Below, in pieces: positions 41,239-49,038 of a stretch of DNA of 49,038 nt. A program made the position numbers and the translations under genes. The notes under the pieces were generated by a model that did not search any database, was not told the DNA's origin, and saw nothing but the letters and a program-made list of their open reading frames with translations. Origin of the DNA: Flavobacteriaceae bacterium (GTDB lineage Bacteria > Bacteroidota > Bacteroidia > Flavobacteriales > Flavobacteriaceae). The DNA is taken from positions 1 to 49,038 of the forward strand of contig CANHMG010000007.1 in assembly GCA_947461795.1 (NCBI GenBank), in the 5' to 3' direction. Positions within the stretch are counted from its first letter, which is position 1; each line of letters opens with the position of its first letter.

Positions 41239-41278
41239 AAAAAAAAGCATCTTCATTTTTTGAAGAGGCTTTTTTTTA
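41239..41278. terminator. Bidirectional terminator between the giant gene and the NYN gene
   Basis: AAAAAAAAGC-A-TCTTCA, TTTTT loop, TGAAGA-G-GCTTTTTTTT; one internal mismatch, A- and T-runs both sides. Confidence 0.88.
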
Positions 41279-41279
41279 T

Positions 41280-42068
41280 TTAACTAAATCGCAATCGAAC
41301 ATATACATGTTTGATTCCTTTCTTGTCGGAATCACGTTCGTCGATTTCGAGAATATCGGTGAGTGATTTAAGCATTGGTGTAAGTTTGGAAAAGCCATAA
41401 TTTCTAGGATCGAATTCTGGTTTTTTCTTTACGATTAGGTTTCCAACATCGCCAAGGAATGCCCAGCCGTCATCATCACCAATCGCTTCAATCGTTGCTT
41501 CGATGAGTTCGATGGTTTGCAAATCGACTTTGTTTAAGGCTTTTTCTGCAGGTTTTTCGATAGGTTTCTTATTGTCATTAGGTGTATTCGGTGTATTTTT
41601 TTTAGGCAGTTTTTTTGGTTTTGCACCTTCTAAAACTTCGATGTAGATAAATCGATCGCAGGCGACGATAAAGGAGTTAGGAGTTTTCTTTTCTCCCAAT
41701 CCGATGACTTTCATGCCAGATTCACGCAAACGAATTGCCAATCGCGTAAAATCGCTATCACTGGAAACAATGCAGAATCCATCTACTTTTCCGGAGTAAA
41801 GCAAATCCATGGCATCTATAATCATTGCGGAGTCGGAAGAGTTTTTTCCTACGGTATAACTGTATTGCTGAATCGGTGTGATGGCATGTTCTAAGAGTAC
41901 GCTTTTCCATCCACCGGCATTGGGCTTGGTCCAATCGGCATAAATTCTTTTGGTGGTTGGAGTTCCAAATTTGGCGATTTCTTCCATCATTCCTTTGACA
42001 TTGCTATAGGGAACGTTGTCGGCATCGATGAGTACGGCTATTTTTAGTTCTTTGTTGGGTTGTGACAT
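41280..42068 (-). CDS. NYN-domain (PIN-like) protein with C-terminal OST-HTH/LOTUS domain
   Basis: This 262-aa predicted RNA-processing protein has two parts. NYN domain (about 8-150): acidic metal-binding residues in LIDADN (Asp15, Asp17), SSDSAMIIDAMDLL (Asp79, Asp85) and VSSDSDFTRL (Asp104, Asp106), as in LabA/limkain-type nucleases. A Pro/Lys linker (about 152-180) leads to an OST-HTH/LOTUS domain (about 183-262, WAFLGDVGNLIVKKKPEFDPRNYGFSKL). The same two-domain plan occurs in eukaryotic MARF1-like RNA regulators; here the target RNA is unknown. The reading direction is convergent with the giant gene. An octamer array and repeat R5 lie directly upstream of the start. Confidence 0.9.
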   Translation of the reverse strand: MSQPNKELKIAVLIDADNVPYSNVKGMMEEIAKFGTPTTKRIYADWTKPNAGGWKSVLLEHAITPIQQYSYTVGKNSSDSAMIIDAMDLLYSGKVDGFCIVSSDSDFTRLAIRLRESGMKVIGLGEKKTPNSFIVACDRFIYIEVLEGAKPKKLPKKNTPNTPNDNKKPIEKPAEKALNKVDLQTIELIEATIEAIGDDDGWAFLGDVGNLIVKKKPEFDPRNYGFSKLTPMLKSLTDILEIDERDSDKKGIKHVYVRLRFS

Positions 42069-42072
42069 TTTG

Positions 42073-42108
42073 TGTTACTGAGTTGCTGAGACGCTGATTT
42101 ACTGAGTT
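42073..42108 (+). repeat. Degenerate 8-nt-period array upstream of the NYN gene
   Basis: Octamers TGTTACTG, AGTTGCTG, AGACGCTG, ATTTACTG and AGTT follow the AGTTNCTG pattern seen at 30.1 kb. The array begins 4 bp before the NYN start codon (minus strand). Confidence 0.72.
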
Positions 42109-42163
42109 TTGAATTTTGGTATAGCAGCATTTCACATTAAGTTGCGAAGATACGGAGTTTATC

Positions 42164-42277
42164 TCTAGCCCCGATAGTAACGGAAATCCTTTTGTGTTTT
42201 ATAAAAGTCACTTGACAGTGCATGCGACGACAAAAAACACAAAAGATTGGAGTGGATAGCGGGAATAAGCTCCTAAA
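42164..42277 (+). repeat. Hairpin element family 1, copy R5
   Basis: CTAGCCCCGATAGTAACGG ... ATCC, then the apical stem CTTTTGTGTTTT (42189-42200) with AAAACACAAAAG (42234-42245, perfect 12 bp), then ATTGGAGTGGATAGCGGGAA and TAAGCTCCTAA. It lies between the divergent NYN and alpha-oxoamine synthase genes, upstream of both. Confidence 0.9.
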
Positions 42278-42317
42278 AATAAATGGAATTATACCATTAA
42301 TATCCCATAGAAATAAT

Positions 42318-42325
42318 TAATTTTG
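42318..42325 (+). promoter_or_regulatory. Candidate -7 box for the alpha-oxoamine synthase gene
   Basis: TAATTTTG (TAnnTTTG) 35 bp before ATG 42361. Confidence 0.55.
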
Positions 42326-42360
42326 CGCCAGTAAAAAAAACGTTTTATACACTGATTATC

Positions 42361-43620
42361 ATGGTGAAAGATTTATTCGAAAGAATTCAAAACAATAAAG
42401 GTCCTTTAGGAAAATGGGCCTCTCAAGCGGAAGGGTATTATGTTTTTCCAAAGTTAGAGGGAGAATTAGGGCCGAGAATGCAGTTTAAAGGAAAAGATAT
42501 TTTGAACTGGAGTTTGAATGATTATTTGGGATTGGCGAATCATCCGGAAGTTCGAAAAGCAGATACGGAAGCGGCGATGCAATATGGAGCTGCGTATCCT
42601 ATGGGAGCGCGCATGATGAGTGGACATACAGATGCTCATGAACAATTGGAAAACGAATTAGCTGCTTTTGTGATGAAAGAATCTGCCTATTTGTTGAACT
42701 TTGGGTATCAAGGAATCTTATCTACAATTGATGCGTTAGTTAGTAAAAATGATATTATTGTATACGATGTAGATGCACATGCGTGTATTATAGATGGTGT
42801 TCGGTTGCATATGGGAAAACGTTTTACGTATCGTCATAACGATATTGAAAGCATGGAGAAGAACTTGCAACGCGCCACTAAAATGGCTACAGAAACAGGT
42901 GGTGGAATTCTATTCATCACGGAAGGTGTTTTTGGAATGCGAGGTCAACAAGGCAAGTTGAAAGAGATTGTTGCTTTGAAAGAAAAATACAATTTCCGAT
43001 TGCTGGTGGATGATGCTCATGGGTTTGGAACTTTAGGAAATACAGGTGCTGGAGCAGGTGAGGAGCAAGGATGCCAAGATGGAATTGATGTGTATTTTTC
43101 TACGTTTGCCAAATCGATGGCGAGTATCGGAGCTTTTATTGCTGCGGATAAAGACATTATTGATTATTTGAAATACAATTTACGTTCACAGATGTTTGCC
43201 AAAGCGTTGCCGATGATTCAAACTCTTGGAGCATTGAAAAGATTGGAATTGTTGCGTAATCACCCTGAATTGAAAGATAAATTGTGGGAAAACGTCAATG
43301 CATTGCAAAACGGATTGAAATCACATGGGTTTAACATTGGAGATACGAATACGTGTGTGACGCCAGTATATTTAGAAGGAAGTATTCCAGAAGCGATGGT
43401 GATGGTGAATGACTTGAGAGAAAATTACGGAATTTTTCTTTCAATTGTTGTGTATCCTGTGATACCGAAGGGAATTATTTTATTGAGAATGATACCGACT
43501 TCATCACATACGTTAGGCGATATCGATGAAACATTGACTGCTTTTGATGCGATTCGTGAAAAATTAGAGAATGGCACTTACAAAGCGATTGCAGAGAAAA
43601 CTACTGTTGATGTAAGTTAA
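42361..43620 (+). CDS. PLP-dependent alpha-oxoamine synthase (serine/cysteate acyltransferase type)
   Basis: It condenses an amino acid with an acyl-CoA/ACP and releases CO2. The 419-aa fold type I enzyme has the PLP-stacking His140 in DAHACIIDG, the D217-D-A-H220 motif in LLVDDAHGFGTLG and the Schiff-base Lys251 in STFAKSMASIGAF. Candidates are serine palmitoyltransferase, cysteate fatty-acyltransferase (first step of capnine/sulfonolipid synthesis, established in F. johnsoniae), KBL and BioF. The absence of biotin genes and the FAKSMASIGAF motif favour a sphingolipid or sulfonolipid role; substrate cannot be read directly. It converges with the GNAT-like gene at 43670, sharing a terminator. 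Confidence 0.88.
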   Translation: MVKDLFERIQNNKGPLGKWASQAEGYYVFPKLEGELGPRMQFKGKDILNWSLNDYLGLANHPEVRKADTEAAMQYGAAYPMGARMMSGHTDAHEQLENELAAFVMKESAYLLNFGYQGILSTIDALVSKNDIIVYDVDAHACIIDGVRLHMGKRFTYRHNDIESMEKNLQRATKMATETGGGILFITEGVFGMRGQQGKLKEIVALKEKYNFRLLVDDAHGFGTLGNTGAGAGEEQGCQDGIDVYFSTFAKSMASIGAFIAADKDIIDYLKYNLRSQMFAKALPMIQTLGALKRLELLRNHPELKDKLWENVNALQNGLKSHGFNIGDTNTCVTPVYLEGSIPEAMVMVNDLRENYGIFLSIVVYPVIPKGIILLRMIPTSSHTLGDIDETLTAFDAIREKLENGTYKAIAEKTTVDVS

Positions 43621-43639
43621 AAAAAATAAAAAATAAAAT

Positions 43640-43667
43640 TAAAACCGTTTCAGTAATGAAGCGGTTT
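43640..43667. terminator. Bidirectional terminator
   Basis: AAAACCGTTTCA, loop GTAA, TGAAGCGGTTTT; 12 bp with one G-U, A/T-runs both sides. Confidence 0.92.
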
Positions 43668-43669
43668 TT

Positions 43670-44788
43670 TTATAAATCCTTACGAAAAGTTCTTCTTCGT
43701 CGGTTGATTTTTGAGTCGAAATTTTTCCAAAGATTGTGAATGGCATGATTCTCTTCTAATTCAGGAGTTCGTATGCATTTAAGGATTCCTTTTTGACTAA
43801 AAGTTTTATAATATTCGTCAAAAATGATAGCGGTGACACCTTTGCTTTGGTATTCTGGTAAAATTCCAATAAGATAAAACAGAACTTCTTTACTATGTTT
43901 TCGAGCTTGAAGAAGATGGTACCATCCCAAAGGAAATAATTTGCCTTTAGATTTTTGCAAGGCTTCAGAAAAAGAAGGCATTACGATACTAAATGCTACT
44001 AAATTTTCGTCTTTGTCGATTACAAATTTGATGTACTCTGGATTGATAAATGGAATGTATTTCTTTTTAAAATATTCTTTTTGAATGTCAGTAATTGCTA
44101 CGAATGAAGATAAATTTGCATAGGAGGTGTTGAATAAATCAAACATTTTATCTACATAAGGAAGGATGTCTTTAGTGCGATTGAAAGTTAGAGATGTTAA
44201 TTGATATCGTCTTTTGATTAATTCTTGTGCTTTGACATAGACTTCTGGTTTGACATTGCTAAAGGAAAAAGTACTTTCTTGGAATTCTTTTTCTTTTACA
44301 TAACCCAATTCAACTAAATGTTGAGCATAATAAGGATGATTGTACCAAGTAATCATGGAGCCAATAAAATCAAATCCTTCAGTTAACACGCCGACTTTAT
44401 CTAAATTGGAAAAGCCAATTGGACCTTCAACATATTCTAAAGAATTAGCTCTTCCTAATTCGTAAACTTTTTCTAATAATGCTTTGGTAACTTCAATATC
44501 GTCAATGACATCCCACCAGCCAAAACGGACTTTCTTTTTTTGTTGGATATTGACTTCATTCCAATTGATTATAGCAGCAATTCTTCCTACAATTTTACCT
44601 TCTTTATAGGCCAAATACAAATGAGCTTCTGCTGTTTCGAAAGCAGGGTTTTTGGTAGTGTCAAAACTATCCATTTCATCTTGGATTAAAGGAGGAACCC
44701 AATAAGGATGGTTTTCATATAAAGAAAACGGAAAAGTAACGAACGTTTTTAGTAATTTTTTAGAAGTAACTTCTTGAATGGTAATCAT
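43670..44788 (-). CDS. GNAT-fold acyltransferase-like protein
   Basis: This 372-aa predicted acyltransferase of unknown substrate has start ATG 44788 (MITIQEVTSKKLLKTFV). The ORF track's extra 12 residues overlap the upstream gene and look spurious. Motifs: VPPLIQDEMDSFD and ENHPYWVPP near the N-terminus, EGPIGFSNLDKVGVL (about 125-140), GSMITWYNHPYYAQHLVELGY, and the C-terminal GNAT-like YLIGILPEYQSKGVTAIIFDEYY (acyl-CoA pocket, about 310-333). The gene starts 1 nt after the stop of the beta-barrel gene, an operon junction. It is next to an alpha-oxoamine synthase, so an N-acylation step in sulfonolipid or sphingolipid synthesis is attractive but unproven. Confidence 0.75.
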   Translation of the reverse strand: MITIQEVTSKKLLKTFVTFPFSLYENHPYWVPPLIQDEMDSFDTTKNPAFETAEAHLYLAYKEGKIVGRIAAIINWNEVNIQQKKKVRFGWWDVIDDIEVTKALLEKVYELGRANSLEYVEGPIGFSNLDKVGVLTEGFDFIGSMITWYNHPYYAQHLVELGYVKEKEFQESTFSFSNVKPEVYVKAQELIKRRYQLTSLTFNRTKDILPYVDKMFDLFNTSYANLSSFVAITDIQKEYFKKKYIPFINPEYIKFVIDKDENLVAFSIVMPSFSEALQKSKGKLFPLGWYHLLQARKHSKEVLFYLIGILPEYQSKGVTAIIFDEYYKTFSQKGILKCIRTPELEENHAIHNLWKNFDSKINRRRRTFRKDL

Positions 44789-44789
44789 T

Positions 44790-45785
44790 TTATTTCTTTT
44801 TTTCATCCTCGCCAACAACATCAAGACGTTTTTTCTTTTTTGATTTACTCTTATCTTTACTCTTGTCTTGTTTTTTATCTTCTTTACTACGTGTATCCTC
44901 TTTAGGAATTCGAAGCATTAGTTCACTATAATTCGCATCAAAGCGCCAAGAAACACCAAGTCCTCCAAAAATTAAATTGGGTGAAGCTTGAAAATTGCTC
45001 CCAATGGAAGCATCTATTTGAATGTTTTGTTTTACTAAATAGGCAGCGCCAGTTCTGAAAAAATGCTCTTTATAATAGTTGTTGTTAAATCCTTGTATTT
45101 CAATAAATCCTGAAACTCTTGAATTGAAACCTCTTGTCATTGTTAACACATAATCAATCGAATTTCTTTGAGATGGAAATTTATCTAAAATAATATTGGT
45201 AAGAAAAGTATACCTGCCGAATTGATTTTGAGTAAGTATCATTCCTTTTAAACTAAAAGCTTCTTCTCTTGGGATTTCAGGTCTTAAAAATTTATTTCTA
45301 TCAAGGTTGATATTTACGCCTCCATATAAAGCAACAGCAGGTATGAATTGTCGAAAATTAAATTTATGATTGGCTTTCCAACTATACAGATTGGGCTTGT
45401 CTTCATAATTTTTTACAGGATCATAAACCAAGAATTTTGCTCCTAAAAGAGTTCTATTTAAGCCGCTTTCTTTGGTGTCGAAATAAGGAGTGGTTATTTT
45501 TTCATTTTGATATTCAAAGTTGGCAATAAGCTCCAATTGTTCATAAAAAATCCCATAACGTAGCGTCAGATCACTCGACCAAATGTCAGCTTTATAGTCC
45601 GCATCATCGAATTTTTCTTTAGCATAATTAACTCCCAATTCTGCTTGAATAACAGTCAATCCTACAGAAAAAGCAGCCATTGATTGTCCAGGACGATTCG
45701 AATTGATAACATCTGTAAACTGTCCGTAATTTAAAGTTGAATAAAAAATTAGAATTGTAAAAGATAAAGTCTTGATTTTGAACAT
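44790..45785 (-). CDS. Outer-membrane beta-barrel protein, transporter-like
   Basis: This 331-aa protein has a signal peptide (1-20, ending LNYGQ) and a barrel-like alternation of aromatic and polar strands (FGRYTFLTNIILDKFPSQRN; GVSWRFDANYSELMLRIP near the end). SNRPGQSMAAFSVGLTVIQAELGVNY is the N-terminal signature of the MetA-pathway/phenol-degradation-like porin group. The tail (about 296-331) is a Lys/Asp-rich run, KSKDKSKSKKKKR, unusual for a barrel and likely periplasmic or cytoplasm-facing. Its stop TAA (44790-44792) is 1 nt from the ATG of the GNAT-like gene, so the two are translationally coupled. Confidence 0.82.
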   Translation of the reverse strand: MFKIKTLSFTILIFYSTLNYGQFTDVINSNRPGQSMAAFSVGLTVIQAELGVNYAKEKFDDADYKADIWSSDLTLRYGIFYEQLELIANFEYQNEKITTPYFDTKESGLNRTLLGAKFLVYDPVKNYEDKPNLYSWKANHKFNFRQFIPAVALYGGVNINLDRNKFLRPEIPREEAFSLKGMILTQNQFGRYTFLTNIILDKFPSQRNSIDYVLTMTRGFNSRVSGFIEIQGFNNNYYKEHFFRTGAAYLVKQNIQIDASIGSNFQASPNLIFGGLGVSWRFDANYSELMLRIPKEDTRSKEDKKQDKSKDKSKSKKKKRLDVVGEDEKKK

Positions 45786-45883
45786 ATATTTTTGTTTTTA
45801 GCACTCTAAAAGCTGTTTTTCAAATGTACTATAATTTATTATTTATTTAAGATTCATATTTTATTTTTGAAACTTTGATTTAT

Positions 45884-45891
45884 TAAATTTG
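45884..45891 (+). promoter_or_regulatory. Candidate -7 box for the DUF4834 gene
   Basis: TAAATTTG (TAnnTTTG) 17 bp before ATG 45909; a second match, TATTTTTG, lies at 45862-45869. Confidence 0.45.
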
Positions 45892-45908
45892 TCAAAATTT
45901 ATCTGATT

Positions 45909-46187
45909 ATGGAAACGGCCTCTTTTAGTGGAATTCTAGAAACCCTTTGTTACATTATAGCATTTTATTATGTATTTAAATTTTTAGCTCGATTGTTTCT
46001 CCCAATCTTAGTGAAAAAAGTGGTTGAAAAAGCGGGAGCTAATTTTCAACAACAGTATCAATCCCAATACAATTCAAATACTTCTACTTCCAATCAGGAT
46101 GAATTTAGTACTCCATCTCCTAAATCAGACAAGCCACGAGAAACTAAAAAAGTTGGCGAGTATGTAGATTATGAAGAATTAGAGTAA
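45909..46187 (+). CDS. DUF4834 small membrane protein
   Basis: This 92-aa protein has one hydrophobic segment (about 8-35, ILETLCYIIAFYYVFKFLAR), then a Gln/Ser-rich stretch and an acidic end (KKVGEYVDYEELE). The terminal GEYVDYEE motif is typical of DUF4834 proteins in Flavobacteriia. Function unknown. It lies directly before the YfhO gene in the same orientation, a common pairing. Confidence 0.85.
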   Translation: METASFSGILETLCYIIAFYYVFKFLARLFLPILVKKVVEKAGANFQQQYQSQYNSNTSTSNQDEFSTPSPKSDKPRETKKVGEYVDYEELE

Positions 46188-46228
46188 AATGTGATTCAAT
46201 TTCGATGTTTCATATGCTCTTTTTTAAC

Positions 46229-46236
46229 TATTTTTG
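46229..46236 (+). promoter_or_regulatory. Candidate -7 box for yfhO
   Basis: TATTTTTG (TAnnTTTG) 45 bp before ATG 46281; suggests a start independent of DUF4834. Confidence 0.5.
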
Positions 46237-46280
46237 GCTGATAACAATAAACGAATTAGCCCAATAGCTCACTTCTTATT

Positions 46281-48710
46281 ATGAATTTAATCAAAAAACT
46301 ATTCCCTCACGCTCTTGCTTTAGTAGGTTTTATACTCATTTCTTGTATTTATTTTTATCCTGTGCTACAAGGAAAAAAGATTTTTCAATCGGATATTGTA
46401 CAATATACCGGAATGGCTAAAGAACAAAATGACTTTCGTGCTTCTCAAAATGTGGAACCTTATTGGACAAATGCAGCTTTTGGAGGCATGCCAACCTACC
46501 AGTTAGGAGCCAATTATCCGCATGAATATATTAGTAATTTAGACCATATGCTGCGTTTTTTACCTCGACCAGCAGATTATTTATTCCTATATTTCATAGG
46601 TTTTTATATTTTACTTTTAGTATTGAAAATAGATCCGTTGCAGGCTTTCTTTGGAGCTTTAGCTTTTGGTTTTTCAACCTATTTAATTATTATTCTCGGA
46701 GTAGGTCATAACGCTAAAGCACATGCAATTGCTTATATGCCCTTAGTAATTGCGGGTATAATTTTGGTTTATAAAAAGCGATATGTCCTCGGTGGAATAC
46801 TAACAATGCTTGCAGCAGCTTTAGAAATTAATGCGAATCACTTTCAAATGACGTATTATTTGCTTCTTTTACTTTTGGTTATTTCTTGTTTTTTTATCTA
46901 TCAATTTATTAAAGATAAAGAATACCTTACCATTGCAAAAGTGTTGGGAGTTTTTGTTGTTGCTGGAATTCTAGCTATTGGAGTCAATGCAACCAATTTG
47001 TTAGCCACTTCGGAATATGCGAAATACAGCACTCGTGATAAAAGTGAATTAAATTTTAATGCAGACGGAACAAAAAACACGACCAAAAATGCAATGTCAA
47101 ATGATTATATAACGGAATACAGTTATGGAATTGTTGAGAGTTTGAATTTAATTGCGCCTCGTATTTTTGGAGGTTCCAATAGTGAAAATGTAGGCACAGA
47201 TGGCGCTATGTATGAATTTATTTTAAGTCAAAATGTACCCGAAGATCAAGCAAAAGATTTTGTGTCAGCGATGCCTACCTATTGGGGAGATCAGCCGATA
47301 GTTGCTGCTCCAGCGTATATTGGTGCTGTAGTTTTCTTTTTGTGTATGATGGCATTATTTGTTGTCAATCGAAGAATTAAATACGCCTTTCTAATTGCTG
47401 CTTTACTTTCTTTGTTGCTTTCATGGGGTAAAAACTTTCCAGCTTTAACAGATTTCTGTATCGATTTTGTTCCTATGTATAATAAGTTTAGAGCGGTTTC
47501 TTCTATTCAAGTTATTTTAGAATTGTGTGCTCCGGTTTTAGCCATTTTAGGATTGCACTATTTTATTAAAGCAGATAAAACAAAACAATGGAAAGTCTTA
47601 TGGCAATCGAGTGCAATAGGATTGGGGATTTTAGCATTACTGTTCATTTTTAAAGGATCGTTTGATTTTTCAGGAGGATCGGATTCATATTTTAAAGAAA
47701 GTTATGGACCTCAATTTTTGGATGCTTTAAAATCGGATCGTAAAACAATGTTTTCAGCTGATTTATTGCGTTCTGGATTTTTTATTATAGTGGTTGCGGG
47801 TATGTTTTGGTTGTATACAAAAGAGCGTTTAGCAAAAAATACGACTATAATATTAGTGGGTTTACTAATGGTAGCCGACCTCTTTTTTATGGATAAAAAT
47901 TATGTAAATAGTTCTGATTTTGTAAGTGCTAGAGAAGTAGATGTCCCATTTCAAATCACAGAAGCAGATGATTTGATATTGCAAGACACTACAAATTATA
48001 GAGTTTTCGAAGTTGATGGTAATTTGTCTAGCGCACGAGCATCCTATTTTCATAAGTCGATTGGTGGTTATCATGCTGCAAAACCAAGAAGAATGCAACA
48101 ATTGTTTGATTATCAAATTGCAAAAAACAATATCGAAATATTGGATATGTTGAATGTAAAATATGTTATTCAAACGGATAAAGAAGGAAAAGAAATTCCA
48201 ACTCAAAATCCAATGCATAATGGAAATGCATGGTTTATAAATAATGTAAAATGGGTTTCCAATGCAGATGAAGAAATGAAAGCATTGGATAGTTTGCCTA
48301 CCAAAAATGTTGCTGTAATCAATAAAAAAGAATTCGGATCGATACTTAATAAATCAGTTTTCTTAAAAGATAGTTTGGCAACGATAACACTTCAGAAATA
48401 CAAATCAAATGATTTAAAATACAGTTCCAATAACTCCAATGATGGTTTAGCAATTTTTTCAGAAATGTATTATGCAGAAGGTTGGAACGCCTATATTGAT
48501 GGACAAAAAACACCTCATCTTAGAGCTGATTATGTCTTGAGAGCACTTCCAATTCCTGCAGGTGCACACACTATAGAGTTTAAATTTGAACCACAAGTTG
48601 TAAAAACAGGTAGTACAATTTCATTGGCAAGTTCATTAGGAATGGTTTTATTTATTGTTGGTGGATTGTATTATGAAAGAAAAAAAATATGGTATGCTAA
48701 AAAGGACTAA
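46281..48710 (+). CDS. YfhO-family membrane protein (GT-C-like)
   Basis: This 809-aa integral membrane protein has about 12-13 hydrophobic segments and a C-terminal soluble beta-rich region (about 540-770). The N-terminus has FYPVLQGKKIFQSDIVQYTG, and AFGGMPTYQLGANYPHEY carries the acidic/aromatic loop typical of GT-C glycosyltransferases. SEMYYAEGWNAYIDGQKTPH and AYVLRALPIPAGAHTIEFKF-like text near the end is the YfhO C-terminal signature. In Firmicutes YfhO is needed for glycosylation of lipoteichoic acid; in Bacteroidota the acceptor is unknown. A glycosyltransferase gene begins 38 bp downstream, so the pair likely acts in surface glycan assembly. Confidence 0.88.
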   Translation: MNLIKKLFPHALALVGFILISCIYFYPVLQGKKIFQSDIVQYTGMAKEQNDFRASQNVEPYWTNAAFGGMPTYQLGANYPHEYISNLDHMLRFLPRPADYLFLYFIGFYILLLVLKIDPLQAFFGALAFGFSTYLIIILGVGHNAKAHAIAYMPLVIAGIILVYKKRYVLGGILTMLAAALEINANHFQMTYYLLLLLLVISCFFIYQFIKDKEYLTIAKVLGVFVVAGILAIGVNATNLLATSEYAKYSTRDKSELNFNADGTKNTTKNAMSNDYITEYSYGIVESLNLIAPRIFGGSNSENVGTDGAMYEFILSQNVPEDQAKDFVSAMPTYWGDQPIVAAPAYIGAVVFFLCMMALFVVNRRIKYAFLIAALLSLLLSWGKNFPALTDFCIDFVPMYNKFRAVSSIQVILELCAPVLAILGLHYFIKADKTKQWKVLWQSSAIGLGILALLFIFKGSFDFSGGSDSYFKESYGPQFLDALKSDRKTMFSADLLRSGFFIIVVAGMFWLYTKERLAKNTTIILVGLLMVADLFFMDKNYVNSSDFVSAREVDVPFQITEADDLILQDTTNYRVFEVDGNLSSARASYFHKSIGGYHAAKPRRMQQLFDYQIAKNNIEILDMLNVKYVIQTDKEGKEIPTQNPMHNGNAWFINNVKWVSNADEEMKALDSLPTKNVAVINKKEFGSILNKSVFLKDSLATITLQKYKSNDLKYSSNNSNDGLAIFSEMYYAEGWNAYIDGQKTPHLRADYVLRALPIPAGAHTIEFKFEPQVVKTGSTISLASSLGMVLFIVGGLYYERKKIWYAKKD

Positions 48711-48748
48711 TTTGAAATAGACTTTAAATTATTTACGAATTGAATCCA

Positions 48749-49038
48749 ATGAAGAAAGTCTTGATAATCACGTATTATTTTCCACCAGCTGGAGGTCCAG
48801 GAGTGCAACGTTGGCTAAAATTTGTCAAATATTTACCTGATTTCAATATTCAACCAATTGTTTATATTCCTGAAAACCCAACGTATCCTATTCTTGATGA
48901 AGATTTAGTTCAAGAAATACCGAATCAAGTTATTGTGCTTAAAAGGAAAATTATGGAGCCGTATTCTATGGCTTCTTTTTTTTCAAAAACTAAAACAAAA
49001 AAAATAAGCTCTGGAATTATTCCAACGACCCATAAACA
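48749..49038 (+). CDS. Glycosyltransferase (family 4-like), 5' part only, cut by the window end
   Basis: The ATG at 48749 opens a frame that runs to the window edge: MKKVLIITYYFPPAGGPGVQ, then RWLKFVKYLPDFNIQPIVY. This is the N-terminal Rossmann strand and Gly-rich donor/acceptor loop of GT4-like enzymes such as those in exopolysaccharide and O-antigen clusters. It is missing from the ORF track because no stop lies in the window. It follows yfhO at 38 bp, probably in the same operon. At least 96 codons are present. Confidence 0.85.
   Translation, partial: MKKVLIITYYFPPAGGPGVQRWLKFVKYLPDFNIQPIVYIPENPTYPILDEDLVQEIPNQVIVLKRKIMEPYSMASFFSKTKTKKISSGIIPTTHK

Overview
The window is a chromosomal segment of a low-GC Bacteroidota bacterium, almost certainly Flavobacterium or a close relative. 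The signs are the 5S rRNA sequence, promoters of the TTTG / TAnnTTTG type with little Shine-Dalgarno signal, type IX secretion (T9SS) machinery and cargo, SusD-independent surface lipoproteins, FISUMP and DUF4834/YfhO families, and many short palindromic intergenic repeats. Genus-level naming is inference from protein and repeat character, not from a database search.

Layout. 1-322: the end of an rRNA operon (5S) followed by an exact 85-bp-period array of three terminator cassettes. 323-4290: an accessory, decaying stretch with a FISUMP lipoprotein next to a broken FISUMP copy, MsrB, an alpha/beta hydrolase, the relic C-terminus of a trehalose synthase/maltokinase-like gene, and a small GIY-YIG nuclease gene bracketed by two copies of a defined palindromic unit. 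4300-9144: glycogen branching enzyme GlgB and a cytosolic GH31 alpha-glucosidase, with a possible 49-aa protein between. 9208-12857: an M48 lipoprotein protease, a T9SS-exported serine hydrolase and a UMF1-type MFS transporter. 12890-16113: a wrecked ECF sigma factor fused to the tail of a GIN/DUF2807 gene, then two tandem paralogous FN3-like lipoproteins. 16330-24100: housekeeping block lon, porQ, cmk, a NupG-type permease and rpsA. 24277-33920: an LRR T9SS protein, purB, sirtuin, a SpoU/TrmH-family methyltransferase, a CarboxypepD_reg-like protein, a DEAD-box helicase with a Gly/Arg/Ser tail, and RdgB. 34002-41222: two secreted proteins, one of 1978 aa. 41280-49038: a NYN/OST-HTH protein, an alpha-oxoamine synthase (candidate sulfonolipid/sphingolipid enzyme) next to a GNAT-like protein and a beta-barrel protein, then DUF4834, YfhO and a truncated glycosyltransferase gene.

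How the genes work together. PorQ belongs to the T9SS apparatus that would export at least three substrates encoded here with recognisable C-terminal sorting domains (serine hydrolase, LRR protein, 34002 protein). GlgB and the GH31 enzyme form a small alpha-glucan locus that seems to have lost a neighbouring TreS/maltokinase gene. The lon-porQ-cmk-nupG-rpsA series is one-directional core metabolism and translation.

The most unusual content is non-coding: (i) the 85-bp rrn terminator cassettes, whose stems change in sequence but keep pairing; (ii) five copies of a hairpin element whose apical stems covary between copies; (iii) a second palindromic family with an invariant 14-nt variable loop flanking the GIY-YIG gene; (iv) degenerate 8-nt-period arrays next to two of the hairpin elements. 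One site shows family iii nested inside the tip of family ii, itself bracketed by inverted arrays of family iv.
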